A stretch of 64,000 nt of DNA from Paracoccaceae bacterium (GTDB taxonomy: Bacteria > Pseudomonadota > Alphaproteobacteria > Rhodobacterales > Rhodobacteraceae): contig JAQWQJ010000133.1 in assembly GCA_029244725.1 (NCBI GenBank), positions 36,940 to 100,939 on the forward strand, given 5' to 3'. The position numbers and the translations under genes were made by a program. Of the stretch, positions 1 through 8,996 are shown one piece after another. The notes under the pieces were generated by a model. The model ran no database searches, was not told the DNA's origin, and saw nothing but the letters and a program-made list of their open reading frames with translations. The number at the start of each line of letters is the position of its first letter. The first letter of the stretch is position 1.

Positions 1-2
1 GG

Positions 3-1523
3 GGCGAGACCGGATGGTCGGCGGCCGAGGAACAGCGCACAGATTTGCGCAATGCTTGGAGCGAAGTGGAGCGCTTTGCCTCGGCCCATAATCTCTCCAC
101 CGATGTGGCCCTGCAGGCCATGTTGGCTGGGAGTGCCGGGATTGGTGGAGGCGAGGCAGTGAAACTTAGCGCAAACCTCACGGCGGATGGCCGGTTGAGC
201 GCCAGCACCCAGGAATCCTTCACCAAGGCCGTAGATGCGGCCCGCGACGGAAGTTATTCGGAAACGCTCGGGCTTCTTTCAAGCTCTTCACAACGCGGCT
301 ACTCCGGCGCTCATTCCAGCGAAGTGGAAACAGGCTCGAACTCGGTCCGCTCAAATCTGGACGAGGTTTTACAGACAGGACGGCGACTGTCTGCCGCCTA
401 TGAGAAAGCCGAAAGTCTGGATCGTGCCGAGACCTATCTTGAAAGCCAGGACATGGCCTATAACGCCAAGATCACCGATGCGGTTGTCGGCAAGCTGCAA
501 GAGGAGGGCTATAGCGACGAGCGCATCTCGATGTTACTCAACCCCAAGACGGCCGCAGGTCTGTCGCAACAACAGGATGTGTTGGGCGCTCATTTACCGT
601 CGATCATGCGGGAACTGGGAATGGATCAGGGCGCATCTTCACCTCCGCCGATGATGCAAAACAATCTCGGGGTCTACCAATCTATGACCCACACGCCAGT
701 GGATCATTCCTCAGCCGACGTGACCAAGCCGCAGTTGGGGGACTATCGGGAGAGAAGTGTGGACGCAGTACGCGCGGCAAGCGTGAACTTCGATCACGTT
801 TACAACGGGATGTCCGAAACCAGGATCATTTCCGATGATGTTGACGGAAGGCTGAGTGCAGGAGCTGAGACAGTCGACCTAAGTGTTGGATGGGCCTTTG
901 CAGATCGCGGCGCAGGGGTCCTGGGGCTCGAGCCTGGTTGGATGCCAAAGGCCGGGGATCGGGCAATGGGCGAACAGACATCCGGACAAGCTGCAACGCC
1001 ACTCTCGAACGCGAGCCAGGCAACGACTCCCTCGCTTTCGCTCGATCTTGGCGGGCGCAACACGCTCAGCACCTATGATCGGGATGTGGTGACACGCACC
1101 ATTCTTGGTGAAGCCGCCGGGGAAGGCGAAGCGGGCATGGCAGCAGTCGCGTCTGTTATCAAGAACCGCGTCGAGGACCCACGGTGGGGGGACGATCCGG
1201 CCGACGTAGCGCTTCAATTGCAGCAATTCTCGGCATGGAATGCAGGAGCAGGCGGGAATGACCTCGTCGCAAGGTACAATTCCGGGGACCCGGAATATGA
1301 GCGCGCGGCCCAAATTGCCGATATGGTTTTTGAAGGCCGCATGGCCGATCAAACGAGTGGGGCAACGCACTACTATTCACCGCGAGGCATGCAAGACTTG
1401 GTAGAGCAGGGGGTTCAGACTAATGAAACGCCAAATTGGCTGCGGGAAGAGAATAGCCGCCGCGAGGATGCGCCGATTTCCATCGGGGATCACGTGTTCA
1501 CTGGGAAAGTACAAAATCAGTGA
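3..1523 (+). CDS. traG: TraG-like conjugation protein, C-terminal part with SleB-type hydrolase domain (partial, 5' end outside window)
   Basis: The frame is open from the first codon of the window, so the internal TTG at 45 is not the start; about 506 residues are visible. The first 200 are polar and helical with many Ala, Ser and Gln, like the periplasmic part of F-type TraG mating-pair stabilisation proteins. Residues about 355-460 form a cell wall hydrolase (SleB/Hydrolase_2) domain: RTILGEAAGEGEAGM with the catalytic-type Glu, then ASVIKNRV, then QFSAWNAGAG and ATHYYSPRGM. Such domains cleave peptidoglycan glycan strands, so a role in opening the wall for the conjugation channel is inferred. 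The TraG assignment rests on the general character of the N-terminal part and on the other tra genes in the window; the hydrolase domain is more certain. The stop at 1521-1523 overlaps the convergent small gene by 7 bases. Confidence 0.72.
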   Translation, partial: GETGWSAAEEQRTDLRNAWSEVERFASAHNLSTDVALQAMLAGSAGIGGGEAVKLSANLTADGRLSASTQESFTKAVDAARDGSYSETLGLLSSSSQRGYSGAHSSEVETGSNSVRSNLDEVLQTGRRLSAAYEKAESLDRAETYLESQDMAYNAKITDAVVGKLQEEGYSDERISMLLNPKTAAGLSQQQDVLGAHLPSIMRELGMDQGASSPPPMMQNNLGVYQSMTHTPVDHSSADVTKPQLGDYRERSVDAVRAASVNFDHVYNGMSETRIISDDVDGRLSAGAETVDLSVGWAFADRGAGVLGLEPGWMPKAGDRAMGEQTSGQAATPLSNASQATTPSLSLDLGGRNTLSTYDRDVVTRTILGEAAGEGEAGMAAVASVIKNRVEDPRWGDDPADVALQLQQFSAWNAGAGGNDLVARYNSGDPEYERAAQIADMVFEGRMADQTSGATHYYSPRGMQDLVEQGVQTNETPNWLREENSRREDAPISIGDHVFTGKVQNQ

Positions 1524-1753
1524 AAGCCAGGTGGCGGTCTCAACAGCGATTTTCGATTGTACCTGTGAAGACGCTCGAACTTCGAGAGGTCATGACTAGA
1601 CGACACTCCTCTTCGGAGAATGAAACCAACCAGTGCCAGAAACGCGGACAGCACGAAAAAGCCCTCGGCCTGCACAAAGCCGAGAACACCGCAAATCCCA
1701 GCGGCAAGAAATGTCGCGAGCGAGAGACGTGGATAACGCTTTTGGGTCGACAT
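1517..1753 (-). CDS. Small membrane protein, unknown function
   Basis: A 78-residue protein with a short basic N-terminus (STQKRYPR), then two hydrophobic segments at about residues 11-28 and 31-46 separated by AE, and a basic C-terminal tail. This predicts a two-helix inner-membrane hairpin. The ATG is preceded by GGAG at a good distance. It is convergent with the TraG gene and overlaps its end by 7 bases. I do not recognise the family. The size would fit an entry-exclusion or lysis-type accessory product, but nothing in the sequence shows that. Confidence 0.5.
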   Translation of the reverse strand: MSTQKRYPRLSLATFLAAGICGVLGFVQAEGFFVLSAFLALVGFILRRGVSSSHDLSKFERLHRYNRKSLLRPPPGFH

Positions 1754-2009
1754 GGGTGGTCTCCGGGTTGGATTTTCAGGAGTAGCGGATGCCAGCTATC
1801 ATATGAAGTAAAATTGCAGATGAAATGGGCTTCCTACCCCCGTGCACTGGGCCTTCCAGATGCAATCATACCACGTTATTGTTGTTTCTTCAGAAATATT
1901 TTCCTATGCTTGTTTCACAAGGTGCAGAATTGGCGCCCTGTGACCCAACCAAATATCAATAATCAACAATAATATAAAAGCCGAAAAGGCCAGGTCAGGA
2001 GAAGAAGGT
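1754..2009. promoter_or_regulatory. Divergent intergenic region between the small membrane protein and the Xre/RES operon
   Basis: About 256 AT-rich bases separate two divergently read genes, so promoters for both should lie here. An AGGAGAAGAAGG ribosome site stands at 1997-2008 just before the GTG of the antitoxin. I could not pick out a convincing operator, and no other gene is visible. Confidence 0.35.
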
Positions 2010-2393
2010 GTGAGAGAGGCTACAGCCAATGGCGCTCAAAGTGGCGAAAAAGAACGCATCGTAACGTCAGCACTATCCAAAGCCGTCCAAAAGTTACGGT
2101 TCACTCAATCTGAATTGGCGGATGTTTTGGGCGTGAGCAAGTCAACAGCATCCCGCATCATGAACGGGACACATGTACTGAAAGAAGGCCAAAAAGAGTA
2201 CGAGATTGCCGTGATCTTTTTAAGGATTTTCCGGTCGCTGGACGCCGTTACAGGCGGAGACGACCGTGTGAATGTGGACTGGATGCGCAATGAAAACACA
2301 GCTCTAAGCGGCGTGCCTGCCGCTTTGGTCAAAAACCTAACGGGACTTATGAATGTCGTTACCTACCTGGACGCCCAGCGAGCTAAGATCTGA
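2010..2393 (+). CDS. Xre/MbcA/ParS-type antitoxin
   Basis: The 127-residue protein is the antitoxin of a type II RES-Xre pair. An N-terminal helix-turn-helix lies at about residues 30-55 (FTQSELADVLGVSKSTASRI), and the C-terminal half has the DUF2384 toxin-binding fold, seen in FLRIFRSLDAVTGG and the terminal helix near VPAALVKNLTGLMNVV. The start is a GTG with a strong AGGAGAAGAAGG site. Members bind RES toxins, block their NAD-degrading active site and repress their own promoter. The stop overlaps the toxin gene by 41 bases, so the two are translationally coupled. Confidence 0.85.
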   Translation: MREATANGAQSGEKERIVTSALSKAVQKLRFTQSELADVLGVSKSTASRIMNGTHVLKEGQKEYEIAVIFLRIFRSLDAVTGGDDRVNVDWMRNENTALSGVPAALVKNLTGLMNVVTYLDAQRAKI

Positions 2394-3069
2394 GGCAAAA
2401 CCTTGGGAAGGATCGGCTTGGAGATTGGTGGAAGCTCAAAACATCATCTCTACCAGAAAGCTTGTCGAAAACGTACATGAGCAGAATATCCTTGATGAAA
2501 TTCTGGATGAGAGCAAACCCCCGGTGCCCGAGCCTTGCCAGCACCTGAACTATCTCTTGTTTACACCGTTTCGCTATCAGCCATACCCATACGGCTCACG
2601 CTTTCGACCTTCAGGAATGTCGGATGGCGTATTCTATGCCGCAGAATACCCTGAAACTGCGGTGACGGAACTGGCGCACTATCGGATGAAATTTTATCGC
2701 GACAGCCCTGGACTAGCGGCCCCAGACAACGCTCCGGAGTACACAGCATTTCAAGTAGCAGTTAAAACGCCCTTGGCACTCGATCTGACAGCAAATCCGT
2801 TCGTTCAGCACGAAAGGCTTTGGGCGCACGACTCCGACTACACCCAATGCCAGGCACTTGCATTGACGGCTCGAGAGGCGGGCATTGACGTCATTCTTTC
2901 CCGCTCAGTGCGTGACCCACGTGGAAAGAAAAACGTGAACATCTTGTCCTGCGCAGCATTTGCAGAACCCGATCCAATCCAGATGCAATCATGGCGGATC
3001 GTGGCAAATGATGTAAACGCTACAGCATATCGCCAATTTCCTCGGTTGGTTCTAGAATTTGCAGCCTGA
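2353..3069 (+). CDS. RES-domain toxin (NAD+ phosphorylase family)
   Basis: A 238-residue RES-family protein. The characteristic Arg-Glu-Ser features are present: an N-terminal WRLV strand, RFRPSGMSDGVFYAAE with the invariant Arg, then ETAVTELAHYR with the invariant Glu, and the late ILSRSVRDPRG with Ser. Family members deplete cellular NAD+ by phosphorolysis unless bound by their Xre antitoxin. The gene overlaps the antitoxin by 41 bases and is followed by a third gene overlapping by 11 bases. Its length is typical, so it looks intact. Such pairs stabilise plasmids, which fits this setting. Confidence 0.85.
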   Translation: MSLPTWTPSELRSEAKPWEGSAWRLVEAQNIISTRKLVENVHEQNILDEILDESKPPVPEPCQHLNYLLFTPFRYQPYPYGSRFRPSGMSDGVFYAAEYPETAVTELAHYRMKFYRDSPGLAAPDNAPEYTAFQVAVKTPLALDLTANPFVQHERLWAHDSDYTQCQALALTAREAGIDVILSRSVRDPRGKKNVNILSCAAFAEPDPIQMQSWRIVANDVNATAYRQFPRLVLEFAA

Positions 3070-3436
3070 GCATTCTTCAGTCATTAATTTGAAAAATGTA
3101 GCGCTCGAAAAGGGAAAAATAGAAGTGTCAGCTGTGGCTTCCAAGATTTTGGGAACCGTCAACGCGCCCTATGGCACGAACCTTTCTGCTCATCAACTTG
3201 CCACCTGTATTTTGTGCAAGGAGGCAATGAAGGAAGCCTACGGTCCTGTTTTCTCTTTCTTTACGGAGGTGCATCCAGACCTCCAGAAGGAATTCATCCA
3301 AGAAATGGGTATTGAGGAAGGCGCAAAATCAGCGGCTGCATATCTTCAAGCGCAATGCGCAAACCCTATTCCACTTGCGCAACAAGACGATCCCGTTAGC
3401 AACCGATTTCCCAGAATAAACCTAGATGCCGACTGA
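3059..3436 (+). CDS. Hypothetical third gene of the Xre/RES operon
   Basis: A 125-residue soluble protein with no recognised domain. It has a mixed N-terminus, a central helical stretch with two Cys (LATCILCKEAM) and an acidic C-terminal part with EEGAKSAAAYL. The first available start is a TTG at 3059 that overlaps the RES stop by 11 bases; a GTG at 3125 is an alternative, giving 103 residues. Co-directional overlap suggests co-expression with the toxin pair. Its function is unknown. Confidence 0.5.
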   Translation: MQPEHSSVINLKNVALEKGKIEVSAVASKILGTVNAPYGTNLSAHQLATCILCKEAMKEAYGPVFSFFTEVHPDLQKEFIQEMGIEEGAKSAAAYLQAQCANPIPLAQQDDPVSNRFPRINLDAD

Positions 3437-3644
3437 AAATGTCGGAACTATGGGCGGAAAGCAGTCATTCGCTGCGACTTGCGCCAATGCCTGCAATGCG
3501 GGACAAAGCCGACATTGCTTGAATTACGTCTTTCTCTGATTGCGGTGGAGTAATTAACCCTGCCGATCACTGCATGTTCAAGTCCAATAACAACGCTGAA
3601 TGGAGTGCATTTTGATACTAATCTGTTGAAGCATTTGATTGATT
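3437..3644. other. Intergenic region between the TA operon and the mal module
   Basis: About 208 bases between the end of the rightward TA operon and the end of the leftward amylase gene. The two transcription units converge here. No gene and no clear hairpin followed by a T-run was seen. Confidence 0.4.
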
Positions 3645-5039
3645 TTATTCTGCCCGAGAAAATATCGCCGCAGAGACAGATGGTATTTTGAACGCCCCAT
3701 CAGAATGTTTTGTTTGATACACAGAAGTCCACTCGCCTTCTGGAAGTTCGCTCGACCTAAAAGTCCAATCATCGTCCCCTGCATTCACTAGCACGAGTAC
3801 TTCGCTACCACGCATATAGGCAAGTGTTCGACCGTCAGCGTGTACAATTTCAGTTGCATTTGAGGCCAATCCTGGAAATAGCCGCCTCAAATGAGCAAGG
3901 TCCTGGAAGTAGCCCCGCAAGTTGTTGTCGCGATAACTGCGTGCATTTGGCAAAACTGCTTGGTCACCCCAATCCATAGCCTCGCGATTGTTTGGCCATA
4001 TTCCGCCTTTTCGCCCGATATCTTCGCCCCAAGCCAAAACCGGAAGGCCTTCGGACGTTAGCAATAAAGTTGCTGCAATCTTAAGCTTTTCCTTATTGCC
4101 GCGCAGCATGGCGAGAAGCATGGGCATATCGTGGTTTGATAAAAACGGGGCAAGTAGCTTTCCGTCAGCCACGTTATGACGCTTCGCGAAGTAGCGACTA
4201 TACCGCTTCGCATCGCTGACCCCGGAAAGGAACTTCAACGTGCGATCGCGGAAGGCAAAGTCGGTGATGGCGTCGAGTTCATCATTTTCGAAATAGGGCT
4301 CGGCCAGATATTTGTCGGCATCCCAGACCTCGCCAAGCAATAGGAAGTCAGGACCAAGGCGCTCACGCGCAACGCGGTGATGCTCTTGCCAGAATTCGTG
4401 TGAAATGTGCTTCACGGTATCCAAGCGGAAGCCATCCAGTCCTGTGCGTTCTGCCAAACCGATATGAGCCTCGAAAAGGTAGTCGCGCACTTTCGGGATT
4501 TCAGTCCTTAGATCGGGCAACCCTGACAGACAGAGAGTGATCGCATCACCACCACACTCGTCGCCCTGACGCAGCCATTCGGGGCGCGTGCGCGTCCATT
4601 CAGCAGCATAGCCCACGTGATTATAGACGACGTCCAGAATGACCTTCATGCCCTTTGAGTGGGCTGTGTCGACCAGGTATTTCAGGTCTGCTTCACTGCC
4701 AAATCTGGGGTCAATCTCGGTGAAGCTGTCAGCCCAATAGCCGTGGTGGCCGTGGAATAATCCTTCATCCACTGCAATCGGAGCGACTTGTTTTACGATG
4801 GGCGTCAGCCAAACAGCTGTCGCCCCTAAATCCGCAATCTCGTCCAGATTCTCTGTCAGCCCCTGTAGGTCACCGCCGTGAAAGGTCAGTGGATCATTCG
4901 GATCAACTCCACGGTTGTTCGACGCGTTACCGTCGGCAAAGCGGTCAAGCATCACAAAGTAGATGACGTCATGTTTCCAGCTATCGTTTGCCTGAGCGAC
5001 GGTTGCCAGCATCAGTAGGAATAGCGTCAAGAGGCGCAT
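3645..5039 (-). CDS. Secreted alpha-amylase, GH13
   Basis: A 464-residue glycoside hydrolase family 13 enzyme that begins with a signal peptide (RLLTLFLLMLATVAQA), so it acts in the periplasm or outside the cell on starch or maltodextrins. The four GH13 regions are visible: DVVYNHVG, the nucleophile in GLDGFRLDTVKHI, the acid/base Glu in LLGEVWD and the transition-state Asp in FLSNHDMP. A C-terminal beta domain follows. It starts immediately after the malK stop with no gap, in the same leftward unit. It would make the maltodextrins that the MalEFGK importer takes up. MalS is a functional analogue; exact product specificity is not readable. Confidence 0.9.
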   Translation of the reverse strand: MRLLTLFLLMLATVAQANDSWKHDVIYFVMLDRFADGNASNNRGVDPNDPLTFHGGDLQGLTENLDEIADLGATAVWLTPIVKQVAPIAVDEGLFHGHHGYWADSFTEIDPRFGSEADLKYLVDTAHSKGMKVILDVVYNHVGYAAEWTRTRPEWLRQGDECGGDAITLCLSGLPDLRTEIPKVRDYLFEAHIGLAERTGLDGFRLDTVKHISHEFWQEHHRVARERLGPDFLLLGEVWDADKYLAEPYFENDELDAITDFAFRDRTLKFLSGVSDAKRYSRYFAKRHNVADGKLLAPFLSNHDMPMLLAMLRGNKEKLKIAATLLLTSEGLPVLAWGEDIGRKGGIWPNNREAMDWGDQAVLPNARSYRDNNLRGYFQDLAHLRRLFPGLASNATEIVHADGRTLAYMRGSEVLVLVNAGDDDWTFRSSELPEGEWTSVYQTKHSDGAFKIPSVSAAIFSRAE

Positions 5040-6116
5040 TTAGCTCACCAGATTACCTGTTTCTGCGTCAAAATAGTGAAGGCTTTGTGCGGGGAACTTC
5101 AGGCCTGCCTGACCGCCTTCGCCAATGTGAAAACGTCCGGGTGTTCGTGCAGTTACAGCCTTATTGCCAAGCTTGAAGCTAACATAACTGTCAGCGCCTG
5201 TCATTTCGACCATATCCACAGTAACCGGGATGCTGTCAGCCTCGGGCGGGGTAAGTTCCATCAATTCGGGGCGAAATCCGACAGTGATCTTGCCAGCGGA
5301 AACTGATGACGAATCGGCTGAATCAATTTGAAGCGACTGCCCCGTGCCAAAGTTCAATTTGGCATCGCTCACTTCTGCTGGGACAAGGTTCATTGGGGGC
5401 GAACCCATGAAATCTGCGACAAACGTATTGGCAGGGCGGTCATAGATCTCTTCCGGCGTTCCGATTTGATGAACGTAGCCGTCTTTCAGAACCACAATCT
5501 TGGTGGCCAGGGTCATTGCTTCGATCTGGTCGTGGGTCACATACACGATTGAAGCTCCAGTTGACTGGTGAAGGCGCTTGATTTCGGCTCGCATCTCGAC
5601 ACGCAGTTTTGCGTCTAGGTTCGACAATGGCTCATCGAATAGGAACAGAGCAGGTTCGCGGACCAATGCCCGCCCCATAGCAACTCGCTGGCGTTGACCG
5701 CCTGACAGCTGGCTTGGGCGTCGATCAAGAAGGGGGGCGATCTGTAATAGTCCGGCGACTTCTGCAACTTTGTCAGTGATCGCCGCTTTCGATTCTCCGC
5801 GCACTTTCATGCCAAAGCCGATGTTCTCGGCAACTGTCATGGTTGGATAGAGCGCATAAGATTGGAAAACCATAGCGATATCGCGATCCCGAGGGGGTTC
5901 TTGTGTCACATCCCGACCAGCAATTTCAATCTTGCCTTTGGTCGTTTCCTCGAGCCCTGCAATGCAATTAAGCAAGGTGGACTTGCCGCAACCGGATGGT
6001 CCCACCAAAACGAGGAAATCGCCCTCGTTTATGGAGAGCGAGATTTCTTTTAACACATCGACCGGTCCGTAAGATTTGTAGAGGTCGTGTATTGCGAGTG
6101 CAGGATTGTTCACCAT
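5040..6116 (-). CDS. malK: Maltose/maltodextrin ABC importer ATPase MalK
   Basis: A 358-residue CUT1-type ATPase. Seen in order: Walker A GPSGCGKST, Q-loop MVFQSYALYP, signature LSGGQRQRVAMGRA, Walker B ALFLFDEPLSNLDA and the H-loop VTHDQIEAM, followed by a C-terminal OB-type regulatory domain (VGFRPELM) as in MalK and UgpC. Membership of this module with malE, malF and malG on the other side of the LacI gene supports the maltose assignment. The start overlaps the LacI stop by 7 bases, giving the order regulator, malK, amylase in one leftward unit. Confidence 0.9.
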   Translation of the reverse strand: MVNNPALAIHDLYKSYGPVDVLKEISLSINEGDFLVLVGPSGCGKSTLLNCIAGLEETTKGKIEIAGRDVTQEPPRDRDIAMVFQSYALYPTMTVAENIGFGMKVRGESKAAITDKVAEVAGLLQIAPLLDRRPSQLSGGQRQRVAMGRALVREPALFLFDEPLSNLDAKLRVEMRAEIKRLHQSTGASIVYVTHDQIEAMTLATKIVVLKDGYVHQIGTPEEIYDRPANTFVADFMGSPPMNLVPAEVSDAKLNFGTGQSLQIDSADSSSVSAGKITVGFRPELMELTPPEADSIPVTVDMVEMTGADSYVSFKLGNKAVTARTPGRFHIGEGGQAGLKFPAQSLHYFDAETGNLVS

Positions 6117-7153
6117 GGGTCAGTCCTATCTTTTGGGGCTGGGGCCGTTGAGTTTCGTACGATCAACTCGGCCTTTGCGATTGTTTGTAGATCTTCGGGC
6201 TTTTCGCCCTCGAGAAGTTTCTGGATTGCCATCGCCAGTGGTGCCGAGGCATCCCGGATTGGCGACCGTGTAACTGTTAGGGCCGGTTCAAAGTTGACGG
6301 CACGCATTTCAGGAATGGCATCGTCATGTGCAACAACAGACAAGTCTTTAGGAATGGAGAGGCCCAAGTCCTTTGCTGCACGGTAAACGCCGTCTGCGAT
6401 CGTAGTTGAGGCGCAAACGATTGCCGAAGGACGAGGGCCGCGTCGCTCTGATAGCAGTGAAAGCGCAGAAGTGTACCCTTGGTCCGAAGTAAGAACACCA
6501 TGATGCAAAGCAAAATCAGGCACTGTCAGCCCGTGGGTACGCATGCTATTCAGATAGCCTGTGCGGCGCTCCTGAGCAAAGCTGAGGGGCTCAGGTCCAT
6601 TGATCATGGCGATCCGCGAGTGCCCCAGATCACAAAGAACATCGACGACACTTGATGCGACCTGTTTGTTGTCGATGTCATAGAAAGCATAGTCCGGATC
6701 ATCGACACTTCCGTGAACCACAAAGGGGATGTCTTTGCTTTTCAGGAAATTAATTCTGGGGTCGTTCTTTTCGGGGCCCATAAGGATGAAGGCATCGGGG
6801 GATGTCTTCTTGAGCATCCGTTCATAAGGCGCAACAATGTCCTGATCCTTTGAGGCTTGGAATATCAGATCCAGATCCGCCTCGGCCAGAAGTGTCGAAA
6901 GGCCGGACATAACCTGAAAGAAGGCCACATTGCCGTAGGTCTCCTCGGTGGACTTGATGATCATGCCGATCATCCCCGATCGCCCAGATACCAACTGCCG
7001 CGCAAACTGGTTTGGGCGGTAATTCATCCGCTCTGCAGTCTTCTGAACAAGCTCTTTCGTTCTTGCATTCACTTCAGGAAAGCCATTGAGCGCCCTGCTG
7101 ACTGTGGCGGGCGATAAATCGAGTTCGGATGCGATGTCTTTGAGTGTTGTCAA
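6110..7153 (-). CDS. LacI-family regulator of the maltose module
   Basis: The helix-turn-helix is at the very N-terminus: TLKDIASELDLSPATVSRAL, followed by the hinge helix and a periplasmic-binding-protein-like effector domain of about 280 residues ending RNSTAPAPKDRTDPW. The best start is a TTG at 7153, preceded by GAGGG, giving 347 residues. A longer frame to 7282 would add 43 residues ahead of the DNA-binding domain, which is not normal for LacI proteins. It lies between the malK and alpha-glucosidase genes, and a CG-centred palindrome lies in the divergent promoter, so it probably represses both arms and responds to maltose or an oligosaccharide. The ligand is inferred. Confidence 0.88.
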   Translation of the reverse strand: MTTLKDIASELDLSPATVSRALNGFPEVNARTKELVQKTAERMNYRPNQFARQLVSGRSGMIGMIIKSTEETYGNVAFFQVMSGLSTLLAEADLDLIFQASKDQDIVAPYERMLKKTSPDAFILMGPEKNDPRINFLKSKDIPFVVHGSVDDPDYAFYDIDNKQVASSVVDVLCDLGHSRIAMINGPEPLSFAQERRTGYLNSMRTHGLTVPDFALHHGVLTSDQGYTSALSLLSERRGPRPSAIVCASTTIADGVYRAAKDLGLSIPKDLSVVAHDDAIPEMRAVNFEPALTVTRSPIRDASAPLAMAIQKLLEGEKPEDLQTIAKAELIVRNSTAPAPKDRTDPW

Positions 7154-7308
7154 TGCGCCCTCAAACGGTTTGATTGCCAAATTGCTCTTTAAATAAACTA
7201 TACTAGAGGCGTGTACGCAAGAATTATTTGAATAATTTAAAACGTTTTGAATTTTGAAATTTATGAGATATGGTCTCGTCAAAGGCGATTCGAGGGAGAG
7301 GACTGCTT
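7154..7308. promoter_or_regulatory. mal divergent promoter with LacI-type operator and predicted promoter
   Basis: The region contains the perfect palindrome AAAACGTTTT at 7239-7248, centred on CG as LacI-family operators usually are, in an AT-rich stretch between the regulator and the alpha-glucosidase gene. A possible rightward promoter is TTGAAT at 7247-7252 and TATGGT at 7269-7274 with a 16-base spacer, so repressor bound at the palindrome would cover the -35 box. A GAGGGAGAGG ribosome site ends at 7301. The operator is seen directly; the promoter is a weaker match. Confidence 0.55.
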
Positions 7309-8946
7309 ATGTCGGAGTGGTGGCGTGGCGCGGTGATCTATCAGATCTATCCGCGCTCATATCAGGACAGTAATGGGAATGGGGTTGGAGATCTGAAGGG
7401 GATCACCTCTCGTTTGCCGCACGTTGCCAGTCTTGGTGTGGATGCCATTTGGCTTAGCCCCATCTTTACGTCTCCGATGAAAGACATGGGCTACGATGTG
7501 TCGAACTACACAGACATTGATCCCTTGTTCGGGACTCTGGATGACTTTGATGCACTTATTTCTGAAGCGCATGCATTGGGTTTGAAGGTAATCATTGATC
7601 AGGTGCTGTCACATACGTCTGACAAGCACGAATGGTTCGCCGAAAGCCGTCGCGATAAGCTGAACGACAAGGCAGACTGGTATGTTTGGGCTGACCCAAA
7701 CCCTGACGGAAGTGTTCCAAATAATTGGCCGTCTGTTTTTGGTGGTCCTGCATGGGAATGGGAGCCACGACGCCGTCAGTACTATCTGCACAACTTCCTG
7801 ATCGAGCAGCCAGATCTGAATATGCACAATCCGGACGTTCAGGATGCCATTCTGGATACGATGAAATTCTGGCTAGAGCGTGGTGTCGACGGGTTCCGTC
7901 TGGATACGGTGAATTACTATTTCCATGACCGCCAGTTGCAGAACAACCCGCCCAACCCCGACATTACAGATGAGGACTCCCCTGCCGAAATCTACGGCTG
8001 GCAGCGCCACGAGAATTCCAAAAACCAGCCCGAAAATATTGCCTTCCTCGAACGGATGCGCGCGCTGACAGATCAGTTCGACGCACGGATGATGGTGGGT
8101 GAAGTCGGGGATGCCGGTGACACGGGTATTCGGATCATGGGTGAGTACACCGAGGGCACTGACCGCCTGCATATGTGCTACAACTTTGAAATGCTGGGGC
8201 CGAACTTTTCAGCTGAACATTTCCGCAGTGTCATAGCCAGATTTCAGCAGGGTGCGCCGGATGGTTGGCCTTCATGGAGTTTTTCAAACCACGATGTCCC
8301 GCGCCACGTGACACGTTGGGCGAAGCATTGTGTTGATCTTGATGCATTGGCGAAACAGGCCGTTGCGATGCTTATGTCGTTTGAAGGCACGATCGGTATC
8401 TATCAGGGTGAGGAGCTAGCCCAGCCGGAAACCGAGATGGAATATCACGAACTTACCGACCCTCCGGGGTTGCGGTTCTGGCCAGAAGTTAAAGGACGTG
8501 ATGGGTGCCGCACTCCGATGGTCTGGAGCAAAAAGGCAAACGATCACGGTGGGTTTAGCGAGGTAAAGCCTTGGCTGCCTGTGAAGCAACCTCAGTTGGA
8601 TCGTGCTGTTGATACTCAGGACGGTGTCGAAGCTAGTGTTCTGACCGCCTATCGTGAGACCATCAATTTCCGCAAAAGCAACGCTGCTCTTTGGTCTGGC
8701 ATCACCGAATTTGTCGAAATTGCAGAGCCAATTTTGGCGTTTCATCGCAAGACAGAGGGGCAAACCCTCACATGCATTTTCAATCTTTCACCTGAAACCG
8801 TGAAACTCTCGGTCGAAGGTAAAGCCGCCGTAACTGGGCTTGCCCAGGCGGCGAACTATTCCGAAGGCGCCCTGGAACTCGGGGCCAACGGTTTTGTCTA
8901 TCTTGAAGCGGCTGAAGGACAGCCGACTGTCAGGATGGGTTCTTAA
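7309..8946 (+). CDS. Alpha-glucosidase, GH13 (oligo-1,6-/alpha-1,4-glucosidase type)
   Basis: A 545-residue cytoplasmic enzyme without a signal peptide that would hydrolyse imported maltose and maltodextrins to glucose. It opens with AVIYQIYPRSYQDSNGNGVG, typical of the AglA/MalL subfamily. GH13 motifs are KVIIDQVLSHTS, the nucleophile in GVDGFRLDTVNYY, the acid/base Glu in MMVGEVGDAG and the Asp of FSNHDVPRH. The ATG at 7309 has a strong purine-rich site; the frame upstream to 7270 has none. First gene of the rightward arm, 50 bases before malE. Close homologues in other alphaproteobacteria sit in agl operons, so sucrose or trehalose could also be substrates. Confidence 0.9.
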   Translation: MSEWWRGAVIYQIYPRSYQDSNGNGVGDLKGITSRLPHVASLGVDAIWLSPIFTSPMKDMGYDVSNYTDIDPLFGTLDDFDALISEAHALGLKVIIDQVLSHTSDKHEWFAESRRDKLNDKADWYVWADPNPDGSVPNNWPSVFGGPAWEWEPRRRQYYLHNFLIEQPDLNMHNPDVQDAILDTMKFWLERGVDGFRLDTVNYYFHDRQLQNNPPNPDITDEDSPAEIYGWQRHENSKNQPENIAFLERMRALTDQFDARMMVGEVGDAGDTGIRIMGEYTEGTDRLHMCYNFEMLGPNFSAEHFRSVIARFQQGAPDGWPSWSFSNHDVPRHVTRWAKHCVDLDALAKQAVAMLMSFEGTIGIYQGEELAQPETEMEYHELTDPPGLRFWPEVKGRDGCRTPMVWSKKANDHGGFSEVKPWLPVKQPQLDRAVDTQDGVEASVLTAYRETINFRKSNAALWSGITEFVEIAEPILAFHRKTEGQTLTCIFNLSPETVKLSVEGKAAVTGLAQAANYSEGALELGANGFVYLEAAEGQPTVRMGS

Positions 8947-8996
8947 GGGGTGTGCTCGCCCATTATGGGCGGCACGTTTTTCAAAGGGAGAGAAAC

